Below are positions 35,701-46,488 of a stretch of DNA of 64,000 nt, in pieces. A model generated the notes under the pieces. The model had not been told where the DNA came from, did no database searches, and saw only the letters and a list, made by a program, of their open reading frames with translations. The stretch is from Hyparrhenia diplandra (taxonomy: Eukaryota; Streptophyta; Magnoliopsida; Poales; Poaceae): positions 1 to 64,000 of the forward strand of contig JADLZK010010188.1 in the NCBI GenBank assembly GCA_015847255.1, given 5' to 3'. The translations under genes and the position numbers were made by a program. Positions within the stretch are counted from its first letter, which is position 1. Each line of letters opens with the position of its first letter.

Positions 35701-38700
35701 TTATATAAAAGAAATGCTCCATTAAGCAAACATCAAGATCCCAGTGCATAAAGAATGTAATGCATCAGTAATCACTAGAATAATTGTTATGTTAGGAATT
35801 GAAACATCATAAAAGAAACACATAATTACAATCTGTTATTAATTGCAACCAGGATTACACTTAGAGCAAGAACTTTCTGGAGAAAGTGCATATACAGAGA
35901 ATGGGTCATCTCAGGGTAACAAATAGCATGCATCAAATTTCTGCCTGTTCATAATAATGAATAAAAAATAATGAACATCAAGGTAAAACAACAATTCTCT
36001 TCTTAATGAAATAACACACAGCTCTCCTTTGTGCGTTCGTTCAAAAAAAAAAAACTTAAAAATAAGACCTTCCTGCCTAAGAACTTACTGATAATGAGTG
36101 ATTGGTAATGAACACACCCTTTTCTGATTCTATCCTGTAACAAAGTTTAAAAAGTTTGACATAAGATTCATGTAATAGTAGATGGACTTGTAATTGCAAA
36201 TGAACTGAATTAAAGAAAAAAGGTGATATGACCATACCAACATCAGAGCATAAGTGATAACTTTATTCAAAGGGAGATTCAACTTGAAACAATTATTAAA
36301 AAGGGAATGATGGTACATAAAAAGAAACAATGGCTGAGAAATACAATTAAATTAGTAAGCAAATGGACAATAAGGCCAACTTACAATATAAAGGTAATCA
36401 ACTGTAAATGTATGAAAAATCAAACCAAGTATTGTAACAACACCATCTTTTTCAAGTTTATAATAGATTACTAGGACTACTGTTACTGAGATATTCTCTC
36501 CACAAAAGGACTTAGTTATCTATAACCTAAACTAAACAGAAGATAAGGTGATAACTTAAAACTTTAAAAGTACAGCTTTATTTTGAAAATTTCGATCAAG
36601 TCATGTGGGAAGCCTTCCTGGAGTTCAAAACTTAAACTTAAACCTGGCCCTTTATAACAGACCAAGTAAGAATGAATGTGCAGGAACATTACTAAATTGG
36701 TTATTACCAATATCAACTGGAATGGAAGTGCTTAGGTACGAGTATGATCCTTCTGCTATGGATTTTATGGGTTTATTACGATATTTCAACAACAAGAAAG
36801 CCCTTTTCTGTTATCATATTCAAATCCGATCCAAATAAATGTTGCACCACAGAAAACATCTCTAAAAGTGGAATTGCATGTCCTAAAATGAGTTGATTTT
36901 TCATGGTGTTGCAGTAACTTTTATGCTCCAAGTAACCATTAGAACAATAGGAAACAAGGCCTAACTTGGTAATTGGCAGCATGAATGAACAGATACTGAA
37001 GCAGTATTGCATTATACGCACAGGAGATATATTAAAGTAAATAAAAATGCAGTTACTTCAAAAGTTATTACTATTTCTTAACAGGGCAACCCTAAAAAGT
37101 TGAATTCCTGATGCTGTCATTGTGTGTTGAGCACACATACCATCTAATTGTTGCAGTGGCAGCCGCAAGACAAAGATAATACTGCTTGCAGTAAGTATCT
37201 AAACCAAGCGCAGATGGGTCTCTAGCTGAAAGATTTTTCACAATAACAGCACCCTTAAAAAAGAGGAACATGTACGGTGTTAAGGGAAGTTAGTCAGCCT
37301 CAACAATAGAAAGAAAGAAAGAAAGTGGGGTGGGGTAAAAAAACGAGAAAATGTACCCTTGTGTCATCAAAGCAACCACGCGCCATAGTGACCTATAAAA
37401 TTCTCTGTTATACTAGAACACAATTGGTTTACTGAAAACATAGATAATAAATCCAAGTTAATATCAAATACCTTTTTGTTTGCTGGGCAATGTTTATCAA
37501 TCAGTTCTGAAACTCCAACCATACCATCTGCTGCTGTTTTGTATGGGGGCACAATGATAACCATGGGATCATAGAAATGAAGTAGTGTCCTTGTATTGTG
37601 GTATGAGCAACTTGTCTCGATATACTGAGATAGGTGCAATGAGGCTGATCTTAAATCAAAGGCTGCAACACCAACCTATAACAATATACCATCTTCTATA
37701 ATTAATAGATCATACTTGGTTTCTTCAAAAAAGGATGACCAAATCATTAAAATTATAAATCATTTCACAAGATAATTCTCTATCTATGTATACATTGAAT
37801 TGAATTATTTTGTTTACCATCATATACATATCAGCTTATGTGTGTAAGGGCATGTAAACAGAAACAACAGTACATGTCTATATTCATAACCAGAATATTA
37901 ACAGGCTACAAAAATAATTCTAAAACTTTCGCAACAAAGAATTGATACAATACAACATGGGATGGGACAGACAAATTCAGATGCAATTTAAGGAAAGACA
38001 GATTAAATATAGAATTCTAAATTTGCAGTAGTTAATAAACAGTAAAACAGGTGAATAAAATTTTAATCTAATAAGGAAATCACTATATATTGATATTGCT
38101 CAAGTATTAGAGATATATTCCTCTTTCCTACTTCCTGCAACCCCCACATCTCAGTGGCCCTTTCACTCGATAGCATGCCATCTCAATAGGGTTAAAAAGT
38201 GTTCATGACATTTGTGCTTTTCCCTGCTAATGAAGAGCTTGTAATCCATTATCAAAGTACAGTTACTGTGGGCAACCTTCTCCTATTGGACTTTCTGCGT
38301 AGTTACAGTGCTGCCCCCTTGTAATAAAATGGCAATGAAGCTTGTGCTATGTACTACTAGGAAGCAGAATAAACTCAGAGATACAACGAACATTGGAATA
38401 TCTGACCAAATCAGTTTTACTGAACCATTCAACAGCAGGGTACTGAAATAGTTTTTTCCGAAAGCGAACAGGGTACTGAAATAGTTTTTCCGAAAGCGAA
38501 CAGGGTACTGAAATAGTTTTGCCCTCCTTGACAGCTGTGTTCATCTCAGACACAATTCGACTGTACAACAGCTGGATCAGCCCGAGGAAAATCGTACACC
38601 GATAAACGAAAGGCCAATCCTCAAAACCCCTAAACCCTAGAAAAATAATTCGAGCACAATGGAAAGCGACGCTCGAACCGAATAACTAACTGCAAAAGTC

Positions 38701-39080
38701 CTAATCGAACCAACTGAAGCAAGCAATCGGACGAAGCAATAGCAGCGAACCAATCGAAGCAAGCAATTCGACGAAGCTGCTGCATCAGCGAAGCAATCGA
38801 AGCAAGCAATCCGACGAAGCAGCAACCCACACAGTTGGAGCGCTTCGACCCGCACGCGAATGACGAACTGGGATGGCGCCGGGCGGAGGAATACCGGGTC
38901 ACGAGAGGACAACCTAATTCGCGCGGATTGATCGAGCAACCGGGGAAATGCGGAGGGGGCTTCAGAGCGTGACTTAACCTCCTTGGCGCGGTTCTCGATG
39001 AGGCCGATCACGAAGCTAGACCGCTCTCCGCCGCCTGCTCCTCCTCCTCCTCCGTCACCTCCGGCGGCTTCGCCCTCCAT
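26799..39080 (-). CDS. MSH4: MSH4, meiotic MutS homologue (MutS-gamma subunit)
   Basis: Minus-strand exons (5' to 3'): 39080-38979, 37675-37472, 37392-37357, 37253-37141, 36134-36089, 35430-35384, 35265-35157, 34937-34862, 33809-33735, 33635-33490, 33382-33298, 32803-32664, 32601-32462, 32378-32328, 32000-31935, 30836-30693, 30332-30265, 30159-30101, 30009-29853, 28548-28496, 28414-28316, 27794-27678, 27590-27468, 26966-26799. Conceptual length is about 805 residues, normal for plant MSH4. Walker A (GPNMSGKST) spans exons 18-19; Walker B (LVVVDELGRA) is in exon 21. MSH4 pairs with MSH5, stabilises recombination intermediates and promotes class I (ZMM) crossovers; it has no mismatch-repair N-terminal domain. 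Six small indels disrupt the frame: T run 35202-35207, A run 33776-33784, T run 33365-33368, CCC 31978-31980, near 31955, A run 27780-27786. Every splice phase agrees once these are discounted. Confidence 0.96.
28646..28833 (-). mobile_element. short LINE-like 3' end insertion in an MSH4 intron
   Basis: A minus-oriented segment ends in a poly-A (TTTTTTT at the left on the plus strand, then CTTGAATGAGAAATACAG). It is flanked by 10-bp direct repeats TGCTATGTAC at 28636-28645 and 28834-28843. The A tail plus target duplication marks target-primed retrotransposition. It is 5'-truncated, with no coding part left. Confidence 0.65.
29157..29314. repeat. 79-bp tandem duplication in an MSH4 intron
   Basis: GCCAAATCATATCAGTTTGA starts at 29157 and 29236, and the near-identical match continues through ACTGATAAGTGGCAAACAGA. 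It is a recent intronic duplication. Confidence 0.9.
31118..31276 (-). mobile_element. tRNA-derived SINE in an MSH4 intron
   Basis: On the minus strand the element begins near TGGTGCAAGCGGTAGAG (A-box-like) and has GGTCCCAGGTTTAAG (B-box-like) about 35 bp later, as in tRNA-derived SINEs. It is flanked by 16-bp direct repeats, TTGCTGACTGAAGGTA at 31102-31117 and TTGCTGACTAAAGGTA at 31277-31292. It interrupts the intron between exons 15 and 16. Confidence 0.85.
33920..34350. other. GC-shifted insertion-like block in an MSH4 intron
   Basis: Base composition changes from AT-rich intron to mixed sequence between about 33940 and 34350. It holds several TAG-rich and CTAG motifs and no conserved frame. 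A solo LTR or other insertion is possible, but I could not define the ends. Confidence 0.3.
38437..38525. repeat. 32-33-bp tandem repeat, three copies, MSH4 intron 1
   Basis: AGGGTACTGAAATAGTTTT starts at 38437, 38470 and 38502, separated by CCGAAAGCGAAC. Confidence 0.9.
38700..38825. repeat. imperfect repeat rich in GAAGCAAGCAAT, MSH4 intron 1
   Basis: GAAGCAAGCAATYSGACGAAGC recurs about three times between 38715 and 38822, close to exon 1. It gives spurious open frames on the minus strand. Confidence 0.75.
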
Positions 39081-39660
39081 CTCCGCCGCGCTGAGCCGGG
39101 CACCGCAGCTGCGCCCGCGAGTGTGCGCGAATGCCGGCTTTTCTCGGGGATATGTGCCGGAATGCAGTGCCGCCTGGCGCTTGACCGTTATATAGGGCGA
39201 GCCAACCCAGGCCCATGAGTTTTTTTTGGGAATTTCCCAGGCCCATGAGGTGGAGCCTCCTATAGAGATGCCCCCGTTCTAATCCGAGCCAGTGGCCCAG
39301 CCCAACTGAATACCTGAAGGAAAAAAAAGGTGAGCCCTAGGCCGCTAGGCGGCGCCGGTGAGCTAACGAGGCTGTTGCGCTGGTCCGGTGGGGGCGTACC
39401 TGCAGCGGGGAGTCGCCGGGCGCAGAACCAGGCAGCGGGGAGCGGGCGGCTAGTGGCGGGAGTCGGCGTTGCGACAGTGGCAAGCGGGGAGCGGGCTAGT
39501 GGCGGGAGTCAGCGTTGCGACAGTGGAGCGTCCGGCACCCAGGCAGACGGCGGCCTCTCTGGGCGTGGCATGCCACGCACAGCACAGGAGGAGTCGAGTT
39601 TTTAGGCGGTGCGCCCTGGTGTCCCGAGCGGTTTTGAGCTCTCAGGCATAGCCAGCTCCC
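39081..39660. promoter_or_regulatory. bidirectional promoter between MSH4 and the PDRG1-like gene
   Basis: The MSH4 ATG is at 39080 (minus), and the plus-strand gene has a spliced 5' leader ending at donor GTAAGT (39661). TATATAA at 39194-39188 on the minus strand sits about 110 bp from the MSH4 ATG. Site II-type GGCCCA motifs lie at 39210-39215, 39240-39245 and 39294-39299. A roughly 50-bp GC-rich repeat (GCGGGGAGCGGGC at about 39436 and 39484) lies in the putative leader of the rightward gene. Confidence 0.6.
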
Positions 39661-40547
39661 CGTAAGTATGAACTGAACCGATTCTCTGTAATAGGGAAGG
39701 GCAATTTCGCATCAGTTGTAAGGTTGTAATATGCACTTCAGTTTTTTCTTATTTTATCATATTTTAGTATACACATACTTTTCCAGAAATAGAAGTAGTG
39801 CTCCACGCAAATAGTGACACCATGACTCAACAATTAAGCTTCAGGTGCATTTTGTTTTCGGTCTGAGAATGTATTTGACTGCAAAACTAGAGGTCAATTG
39901 AGGAAAGCTTTTGTGTTGAATAGTCCAATTCAACAATTGCTTCATAATTTTCTTTAATTCCACCTATTGTGCACAGAACATGCTGATCCACTTAAATGGA
40001 TACCTTTTTTTTATTGTCAATGAAGCGTATAGGATGAACAGCAAGATCACTGGGACTATGAAATTTCAGATTATATTTGTTGTGTCGAGTCATATGAGCA
40101 GGTGCTGTGAGGGAAGCCACGGGGTGTTCTACAGGCTCATAGCCCAGCACCGACTCTAATTTAATCCGTGTATGCCAGTTCTATTTTATTTGGTATACCA
40201 CATGAGGCTTCAATAAAAGTAGCTAGAAAACCATACTATAAACCTGAGGTGTGTTATTTGCCCCAGCTAGGAGCAATGTGGCCAATATATTGAAATAAAG
40301 AGAATTTTGATGCTACCTCACCTCAAATGCTACTTTTGTACAAGCATTCTTTTTTATTTATAATCAGGTTTCAGAATTGTCTGCCTTCTGTAATAGAAGA
40401 TGCATAGGTACAATTGAGACTCTGAATATTATGCTTGACAGTTTAAGATTGTAGCGTACAATACGAGGATTAATGTGTTCTTCTTAAGGAATTTGTTGGG
40501 AATCCGAGACAATGAAAAAATGATTAACATGGTTTTTCAGCTCTATA

Positions 40548-41568
40548 ATGGATCCCAACATGAAGCAGCTTCAAGAGGCTCTGGTTGACATTGAGACCGA
40601 TGCTGAACAAGTTCTTCTGGCTAGGCATCAGGTTCATATGTGTTATTGCCTTGCCTTATTAACACCAGATGAGAGTCTAAATATCACTCTTCTGATTTGT
40701 TGTTCTGTGTTACTATCAGTTGGTGGAAAATGATAAGATAAGAAATACAAACAGGGAAGCCCTGACAGCCCTCCGAAAACAAGCTAGGACAACCAAAACC
40801 AGTGTGCCATCTCCCTTTGAGGTCATAATGAAAGAGATGGAAGGAAACTCGGCAAGCAGCTGATAAAGGAAATATGCCCGACTTGTGGAGATCACGACCC
40901 CAAAGAACATACTTGGCTAATGTTTCCTGGATCAGATGTTTTTGCTCGTGTCCCATTTCATGTGGCACACATTGTTCTGGAAAAAGGTATGTTCCGGAAT
41001 CATGCTCCACAAAAAACAGTGCATTTGAATTTAATTAGTGATGTAGGTTCATTAGATAAATGGAACAAGCATATACTGTTTATTTCAGGTAGATCATGCT
41101 TGGGCAGTAACTCTTGCATTTTCATTGCAGCTTTCTTGCACACAAACCAATGTAAAGAATTCGGCGCTGACACCTTTTTGTTTTGCCGACTCTTCTGGCA
41201 CCCGAACTATTTTCCTTCATTTTTTGAAAATCCAAGAAAAACAATTGGTGAAGCATGTTTTCCTTTCTGCAGACAAAAGGAAACTTATGTGCCTATTTAG
41301 TTCAACTGTTTATATTTAGCAGGCTCCTCTAGGCAATACATATGACTAACAATTGCTTACTTAACTTTCTATTGGTGCAGACCAAGAACGCCTTGATTTC
41401 GATACCAAGAAACTGCAAATCTTTGTCAAGGAGAAATCACTTGTGATCGCTGAGAAAGGTGCCCTAGCAGGAAGATTCGGCGCTGACACTGTGAAATCCT
41501 TGGTCAGCCTTACAGACACACCTAAGTTGACACGGGAGGGAGCAGAAGTGAAGTATCAGTTGGGTTGA
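40548..41568 (+). CDS. PDRG1: PDRG1-like prefoldin-family protein
   Basis: Three coding exons: 40548-40631 (MDPNMKQLQEALVDIETDAE), 40720-40986 and 41381-41568. A leader intron from the donor at 39661 to the acceptor at 40540 is likely, because CAG|CTCTATAATGG ends just before the ATG. The protein has an N-terminal coiled coil, then the plant-specific insert with CPTCGDHDPKEHTW and FPGSDVFARVPFHVAH, then a second helix (DTKKLQIFVKEKS). This matches plant homologues of p53 and DNA damage-regulated protein 1, a beta-prefoldin-like subunit of the R2TP/prefoldin-like co-chaperone. One base appears missing at 40851-40852 (GG where GGG keeps the frame), which otherwise stops translation right after MKEMEGNSASS. 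The shared promoter with MSH4 is notable. Confidence 0.9.
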
Positions 41569-41990
41569 ACCATCAACTGTCCAACCTCAACGTTGTTCCT
41601 TGGATATCTTTTTTCATGTCGAACAGAATTTTTGCGTGTTTGTTGGCACTTGCAAAATTTTGTTCAAAATTGATACTGAGTTGTTGAACCGCAGCGAATC
41701 TGAAATTTTGAATTCAGATTTGCTGTGGCATTGTAACGCAACCAGTGTGGGGTTCCTGATGGGATATCCTTGATGGCCTAGTTTAGTCCATTTTTCAAAC
41801 TGAAGACAGGTGGCAAGACTTGAGTGCATTTACGTGGCAACCGTCACTCACATTCAGGTTTCACATGCGAGTGATGGAGATGGCAAGAAGCAAACGAGGA
41901 AAGGAAGAGGGGCCCTGAGGCGCGCGCGACGGGCGCACAGGCCACACCTGCGCCTGCGCGTGCGTGCACCAGAAAGAGGAAATCGCGTGC
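41569..41990. other. spacer before WAT1 copy 1
   Basis: 3' UTR of the PDRG1-like gene and the promoter or leader of the transporter. No separate gene seen. Confidence 0.4.
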
Positions 41991-41996
41991 ATGTGC

Positions 41997-43713
41997 ATGG
42001 CCGGCGTGCCCGCTACCAACTCTGCCGCGCAGCGGCAGCGGCATCGACCGGCACCGCCCCCGTGCCGCTGCTCCTGCCGCTCGATGACGCCGTGGCGGGC
42101 GGAGGGTGCTGGGAGGATGCCGCCATCTCGCTGGGACTGGTGGGCGTGCAGCTGGCCAGCGCCGCGTACATGGTGGTGCTGACGCCCGTGCTGGCGCTGG
42201 GGCTGGACCCGCTCTTCCTCATCGCCTTCGGCAGCTTGTGCACCGGGATCCTCACCGTCCCCTTCGCCGTCAAGCTCGAGAGGTACCCTTGAATTAGTCT
42301 GTCACGGACCGCCATGGATTGTTGGTTATTTTTTCCTGTACGTTCTCTGATCGGTCTGCATGGATGCAAATCTGGGATGGACGGAGCAGGAAGAAATGGC
42401 CGTCGGAGCTGACCAGCCGGCTGTCTTTCCAGTTCGTCGTGCTGGCTCTGGGAGGGTAAGAAACTCCAGCAATGGCGCCAATGGTGTGCTGCTGCTGCTG
42501 CTGCTCTGATCCCAAATGAGATTGCGTCTCTTCCAGGGTGACTGGGTTCCAGGCCCTGATGCTGCAAGGCATGAAGATGACGTCCCCAGCAATTGCTTCC
42601 GTCATGCCCAACCTGGCACCCGGCTTCATCTTTGTCATCTCCGGTTGTCTCGGGTACTGCTGCAGTCCACTGGTCTGGTCCCCAATCCACACCTGAGACG
42701 AATTAATTTGTGCATGTCCACTTTTGCAGGTTGGAGAGGGTTGATCTGAAATGCCGGTACACGAGAGCCAAGATCCTCGGCACCGTGGTCTGCCTGGGGG
42801 CGCCATGGCCATGAGTTTCCAGCAGAGCCCGGACGCCCGATCGGGGCACGTGCCGCCGCGGTCGGCGGACCCTGCCGCCGCCGCAAGCTGGGTGGTGGGC
42901 TGCCTGTGCCTCCTCGCCGCGGTGCTCGTGCTCTCGGGCACGATCGTCATGCAGGCGGCGACCATGCTGCACTTCCAGGCGCCGTTCACGCTCTGCTCCG
43001 TGACGTCGCTGATCGGCGCGGCGCTGACGGCGGCGTTCCAGGTGGCCACGTCGGGGCGGCTCAGCCCCGGGACGCCCCAGATCAGCCTCCAGATCGTCCT
43101 CTCCCTCGCGTTCGTGGTACTGCCTATATGACCGTCCTCTCCCTCGCGTTCGTGGTACTGCCTATATGACGTTAGAAACCCACGGGCATGGTTGCAGCCT
43201 AAATGACCGGTTTTCGCTGGTGGCCGGCGGTGCAGGGAGCGGTGGTGAGCTCCGTGTGCATCATGTTCCAGACGTGGGCGCTGGAGAAGAAAAGGCCCCG
43301 TCATGGTCTCCATGTTCAACCCCATGCAGACCGTCGGCACCGCCATCTTCTCGGTGCTCTTCCTTAGAGGCGCCATGAAGCTAGGAAGGTACTGGAAGCT
43401 TCCACCACGCTTTGGCTTTGCTTTGCCGTCCCCTTCCTTCCTGTTGAGATTTTTTATAAGCGTTTGCTGGGATTGACATGAATCAAGAAGCTGATTTTGT
43501 TCTGTGGATTATTGTCTTCCAATTCCATCAAATGCAAATAGACTGAATTGATCTCTTGATGCTTGGAGCAGCATACTCGGGATGGTCTTCCTCTTCTCCG
43601 GGCTGTACGTAGTTCTGTGGGCGAAGAACAAAGAATCTCAGGTTCTTGCTGCAGGCAGGGTGGAAAAGAGTAAAGCAGCCCACAACGACATGGAGAAGCC
43701 GCTCTTGTTTTGA
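41997..43713 (+). CDS. WAT1-related (UMAMIT/EamA) membrane transporter, copy 1
   Basis: Six exons: about 41997-42282, 42390-42455, 42537-42653, 42730-43116, 43236-43388, 43572-43713. Conserved parts are AYMVVLTPVLALGLDPLFLI, GFQALMLQGMKMTSPAIASV, SFQQSPDARSG, MLHFQAPFTL, VMVSMFNPMQTVGTAIFSVL and the last helix MVFLFSGLYVVLWAKNKESQ. This is the plant drug/metabolite transporter-like family, which moves amino acids, auxin or other small molecules; the substrate cannot be read here. The start is uncertain. ATG 41997 (MAGVPATNSAA) needs a frame change near 42030-42050 to reach the conserved exon 1 frame. Further single-base indels are a G run at 42796-42800 (one short) and an A run at 43290-43293 (one long; copy 2 has the correct length). 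A 38-bp duplication repeats the exon 4 donor. Confidence 0.87.
43095..43170 (+). repeat. 38-bp perfect tandem duplication spanning the WAT1 exon 4 splice donor
   Basis: The unit starting CGTCCTCTCCCTCGCGTTCG occurs at 43095-43132 and again at 43133-43170, each containing TTCGTG|GTACTGCC. The 38-bp length would shift the frame if the second donor were used. Copy 2 shows no such duplication. Confidence 0.95.
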
Positions 43714-43799
43714 GATGGAGCTAAGTTTTGCTTGTTATATTAGGCTCTTCAATGTAATACACTTGTAAATTAATAAAATAAAATCTTCCTTTATCTACT

Positions 43800-43831
<32 letters not shown>

Positions 43832-44032
43832 TCTTGCATCCTCTTTCAAATTCTGATTGCCTTAGCCGTGTGCGACCTAGTTTGATATGCAAATGTAGTA
43901 ACTAGTAAGGAATCGTTTATGTCCACTGATTGTTCTTAGGCCGATTCCTAGCTGAATTGTTTGGCTAATTTATATAACCTCTGATCAATCGGAATGATGC
44001 CTTGGTGGATTTTGGGCTAACCAAACGTAGCC

Positions 44033-44318
44033 TTTTTTTGAGAATTATGACACTTCACAACACGCGCACACTCACCCCTATGAATACACGCGTACACAAA
44101 CCCTACCCCTATGAGCACCTCCGAAGGGCTGGGCGGCCGGCAGATCTGGAGATTCTCGAAGTCACCATAGAAATAAAATAAAACGCCGAACGCCATTACC
44201 ACCTTAATGCACAACGCCGGTAAATCACGGGAAAATCCCAAGAAAAGGTGCGATCACCAGGATTTGAACCCGCGGTGGGTAGATTGGACCGTCCTACCAT
44301 TGGACTACAAGCCGTCGC
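44033..44318 (-). mobile_element. Au-like tRNA-derived SINE, copy 1 only
   Basis: The body is bounded by perfect 14-bp target duplications AACCAAACGTAGCC at 44019-44032 and 44319-44332. On the minus strand it starts with a tRNA-like head: TAGTCCAATGG as A box, GGTTCAAATCC as B box (about 44245-44318). It ends in poly-A (TTTTTTT at 44033-44039 on plus). The interior CCCCTATGAGCACCTCCGA and CTCGAAGTCACC resemble grass Au SINEs as I remember them. The duplicated locus at about 50240-50256 keeps the uninterrupted site (AACCGAACATAGCC), so insertion followed the segmental duplication. Confidence 0.92.
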
Positions 44319-44332
44319 AACCAAACGTAGCC

Positions 44333-44696
44333 TTAACTGTTCAAAAATCCCGGAAGAGTTGCCTAAATAGAGTCAACCTTGAAACTAAAATAAAAATTGA
44401 AGGAAACATCTCCATAAAGCCCTCATATGGAAGAAAGGGGAGACAAACCCGGGTATTATTAGGGCTTATTTGGATCTATTCTAGTGAGATTTTGGGTTAA
44501 AACTGCAAGGCTCAGCAAAAGATAGGCCCAAGACTTTATTACACCTGAAGTCATCGAGGACTTCTCCAAGCAGAGTTACTGGAGTACAACACTCAGCATT
44601 TGCAATTTTGCAGACACAAACACAGAAAGACGGCACTTGATATTACAGCAATAGACACATGGTAATAGCTAATTGGAATCCCCCTCGTCAGGTCCT
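44333..44696. other. spacer and 3' end of the F-box gene, copy 1
   Basis: Duplicated spacer matching about 50257-50578. Probably the 3' UTR of the minus-strand F-box gene. No other gene. Confidence 0.5.
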
Positions 44697-46488
44697 TCAT
44701 GAAAAGGAGAATTTCACAGAAGCATTTGCTGAAAACATATTGCGGAGTTTCTTGCACGCTCTCTTAACTTTTGAAACTTTGTTGAAATGTCGAACGGTCA
44801 TTGTCTTTAGGCTTGGCGCAGATCCAAAGAGAAGTTTAAGGAAATCCATCTCGTGGTCATGTCCACGGAATCCTTCAAATTCTGCCACCTCCAAACGAGG
44901 TAAAGAGATCAGTTCATTTCTCCAGATGCTAGCAAAGTCACAGCTACAATGCTCCCAACATTTTCCACGCAGATCCTGGAAAGCATGAACGTATATATGT
45001 TACATCACTAACACTTCACTTCATATATCATCATACATCTATTCGAGGATCTGGAGTGAACGGAAACGATGCGTGAGAAATTAAGGTGAAGAGAACAGAA
45101 CGATTATTACCCCGAGCAGGATGATTATTTTAAGCCTTCGTATGTCGGTTCTCATCCGGAGCAATTCCAGCACAAGCGCTCCAAAAACATGCTCCCTGGT
45201 TAGGAGATGCAGCTCCAACGCTGAGAAGTGGGTGAGTGTCACTGGAAGCCGTGCTACTTCTTGCTCGATGCTCCGCTCCATGTCAGGAATATACCCCAAA
45301 CCCTGGACAGGTTAGACGGAGGTTAGCCAGCACGAATCTCTGAACAAGACGAGTGGTAGATGACCCCGGGCACACATCAGCCCCGAGGCACACAAACATT
45401 TGCAAAGTGATTTCATTTGCATCGCAGCATATACATAATCTAGACATAAGTATATATCATTGAAGGGAGGAAGTTCTGCAGCAAAAAGGGGGAACGAACC
45501 TTGACGTTGTGTATGTAGAGGGACAGGATGTGTTGCTGGCTCCCCATCTCTATGCCCGGGACCATCTCCATCGCCAACTTCAACTTCAACCAACCGAGGC
45601 GCCATCTATCGTTCTCAACACACCCAACTATATAATCTTTAAGAAAGCACTCAAAGTATGCCTTCTCCAGCTTGGGTGCTGACACGGACATGGTGAACTT
45701 GCTCGAGAAAGACGAGAACACAAAATCCTCGAGATTGGGGGGCCACGACATGGACACCCACCGACTGATTGATGTTGCGCAGGCGCCACACGAGCTCGTT
45801 GAGCGAGCTGGACTCGACGGTGAGCACCCTAGCGCGTCGCGATCGGGGGAAGTTGCCATCGATCTCGAGCACGCGCAGGCACGGGCAACGGGGGGAGGAG
45901 AACACTGGGGTCGACGTCCATGACGCCGGGACCGCCAAATGTTTCGCTACCGGAGATGGTCAGACGCTCGAGCGAGGCGAAGCTGCCGGTGGGTGGTAGC
46001 TTGAACCGTAGGCCCGAGATGTGCAGCTCGATTGAGGTGGCGCGTGCGAAGCAAGGCAGCACAAAGCGCGCGTGGCGGTGCTCGGACAGCCTCACGACGA
46101 GCTCGAGCGGCTCGAGCTTGTCGGCGGCGTGAAGCAGCGAGGAGATGCTCGGACCCCCGAGCTTGCTGGCGATTTGAATGCAAAGCCGGTTGAGCATGGG
46201 CTGGACCTGGGAGAGGGCGCTGAGGAGCCAATCGAGGTCTGCAACGTTGTCGAAGGTCAGCTCACGAAGCTCCGCCCAGAGGCGACGCCATGGCTCGGAG
46301 AGGACGCTAGTGCGCATAGCTTCGCGTGTACATGGTAGGCGGGCGAGCACCTCGAGGCGCATGTCTTTGGGGAGGCTGCTGATGTGGTCCCTCACGTCGT
46401 CGCCATGCTGGCTGTGCCGAGGGCGGACGCGACGCAAATCTCCACGGGGCGCCGACAACAGACGACCAGATCGTAGCTGCAAGGCCAT
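44697..46488 (-). CDS. F-box / FBD-type protein, tandem copy 1
   Basis: Three minus-strand exons: 46488-45500, 45302-45111 and 44975-44697. Exon 1 encodes an F-box (DHISSLPKDMRLEVLARLPC, then TSVLSEPWRRLWAELREL) and LRR-like repeats. Exon 2 holds ERSIEQEVARLPVTLTHFSA. Exon 3 is the FBD part with AEFEGFRGHDHEMDFLKLLF. Likely an SCF substrate adaptor of the large, fast-evolving grass FBD subfamily; target unknown. Two G6 runs on the plus strand (45737-45742 and 45890-45895) are each one base longer than the frame needs. Copy 2 has the frame-keeping length at both places. Corrected lengths of all exons are multiples of three and give about 485 residues. Confidence 0.9.

Noticed and set aside
38437..38525. 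CRISPR-like array
   Set aside because: Three short imperfect repeats inside a plant intron with no unique spacers; an ordinary tandem repeat.
26799..39080. Calling MSH4 a pseudogene because of frameshifts
   Set aside because: All exons, splice sites and both Walker motifs are intact, and the six lesions are tiny, mostly homopolymer indels; sequence error is more likely.
42294..43376. 360-residue minus-strand frame across the WAT1 gene
   Set aside because: It runs antisense across recognisable WAT1 exons and introns; composition is typical of a shadow frame.
44245..44318. tRNA gene on the minus strand
   Set aside because: A and B boxes are present, but the sequence is the head of a SINE with poly-A tail and target duplications, not an independent tRNA gene.
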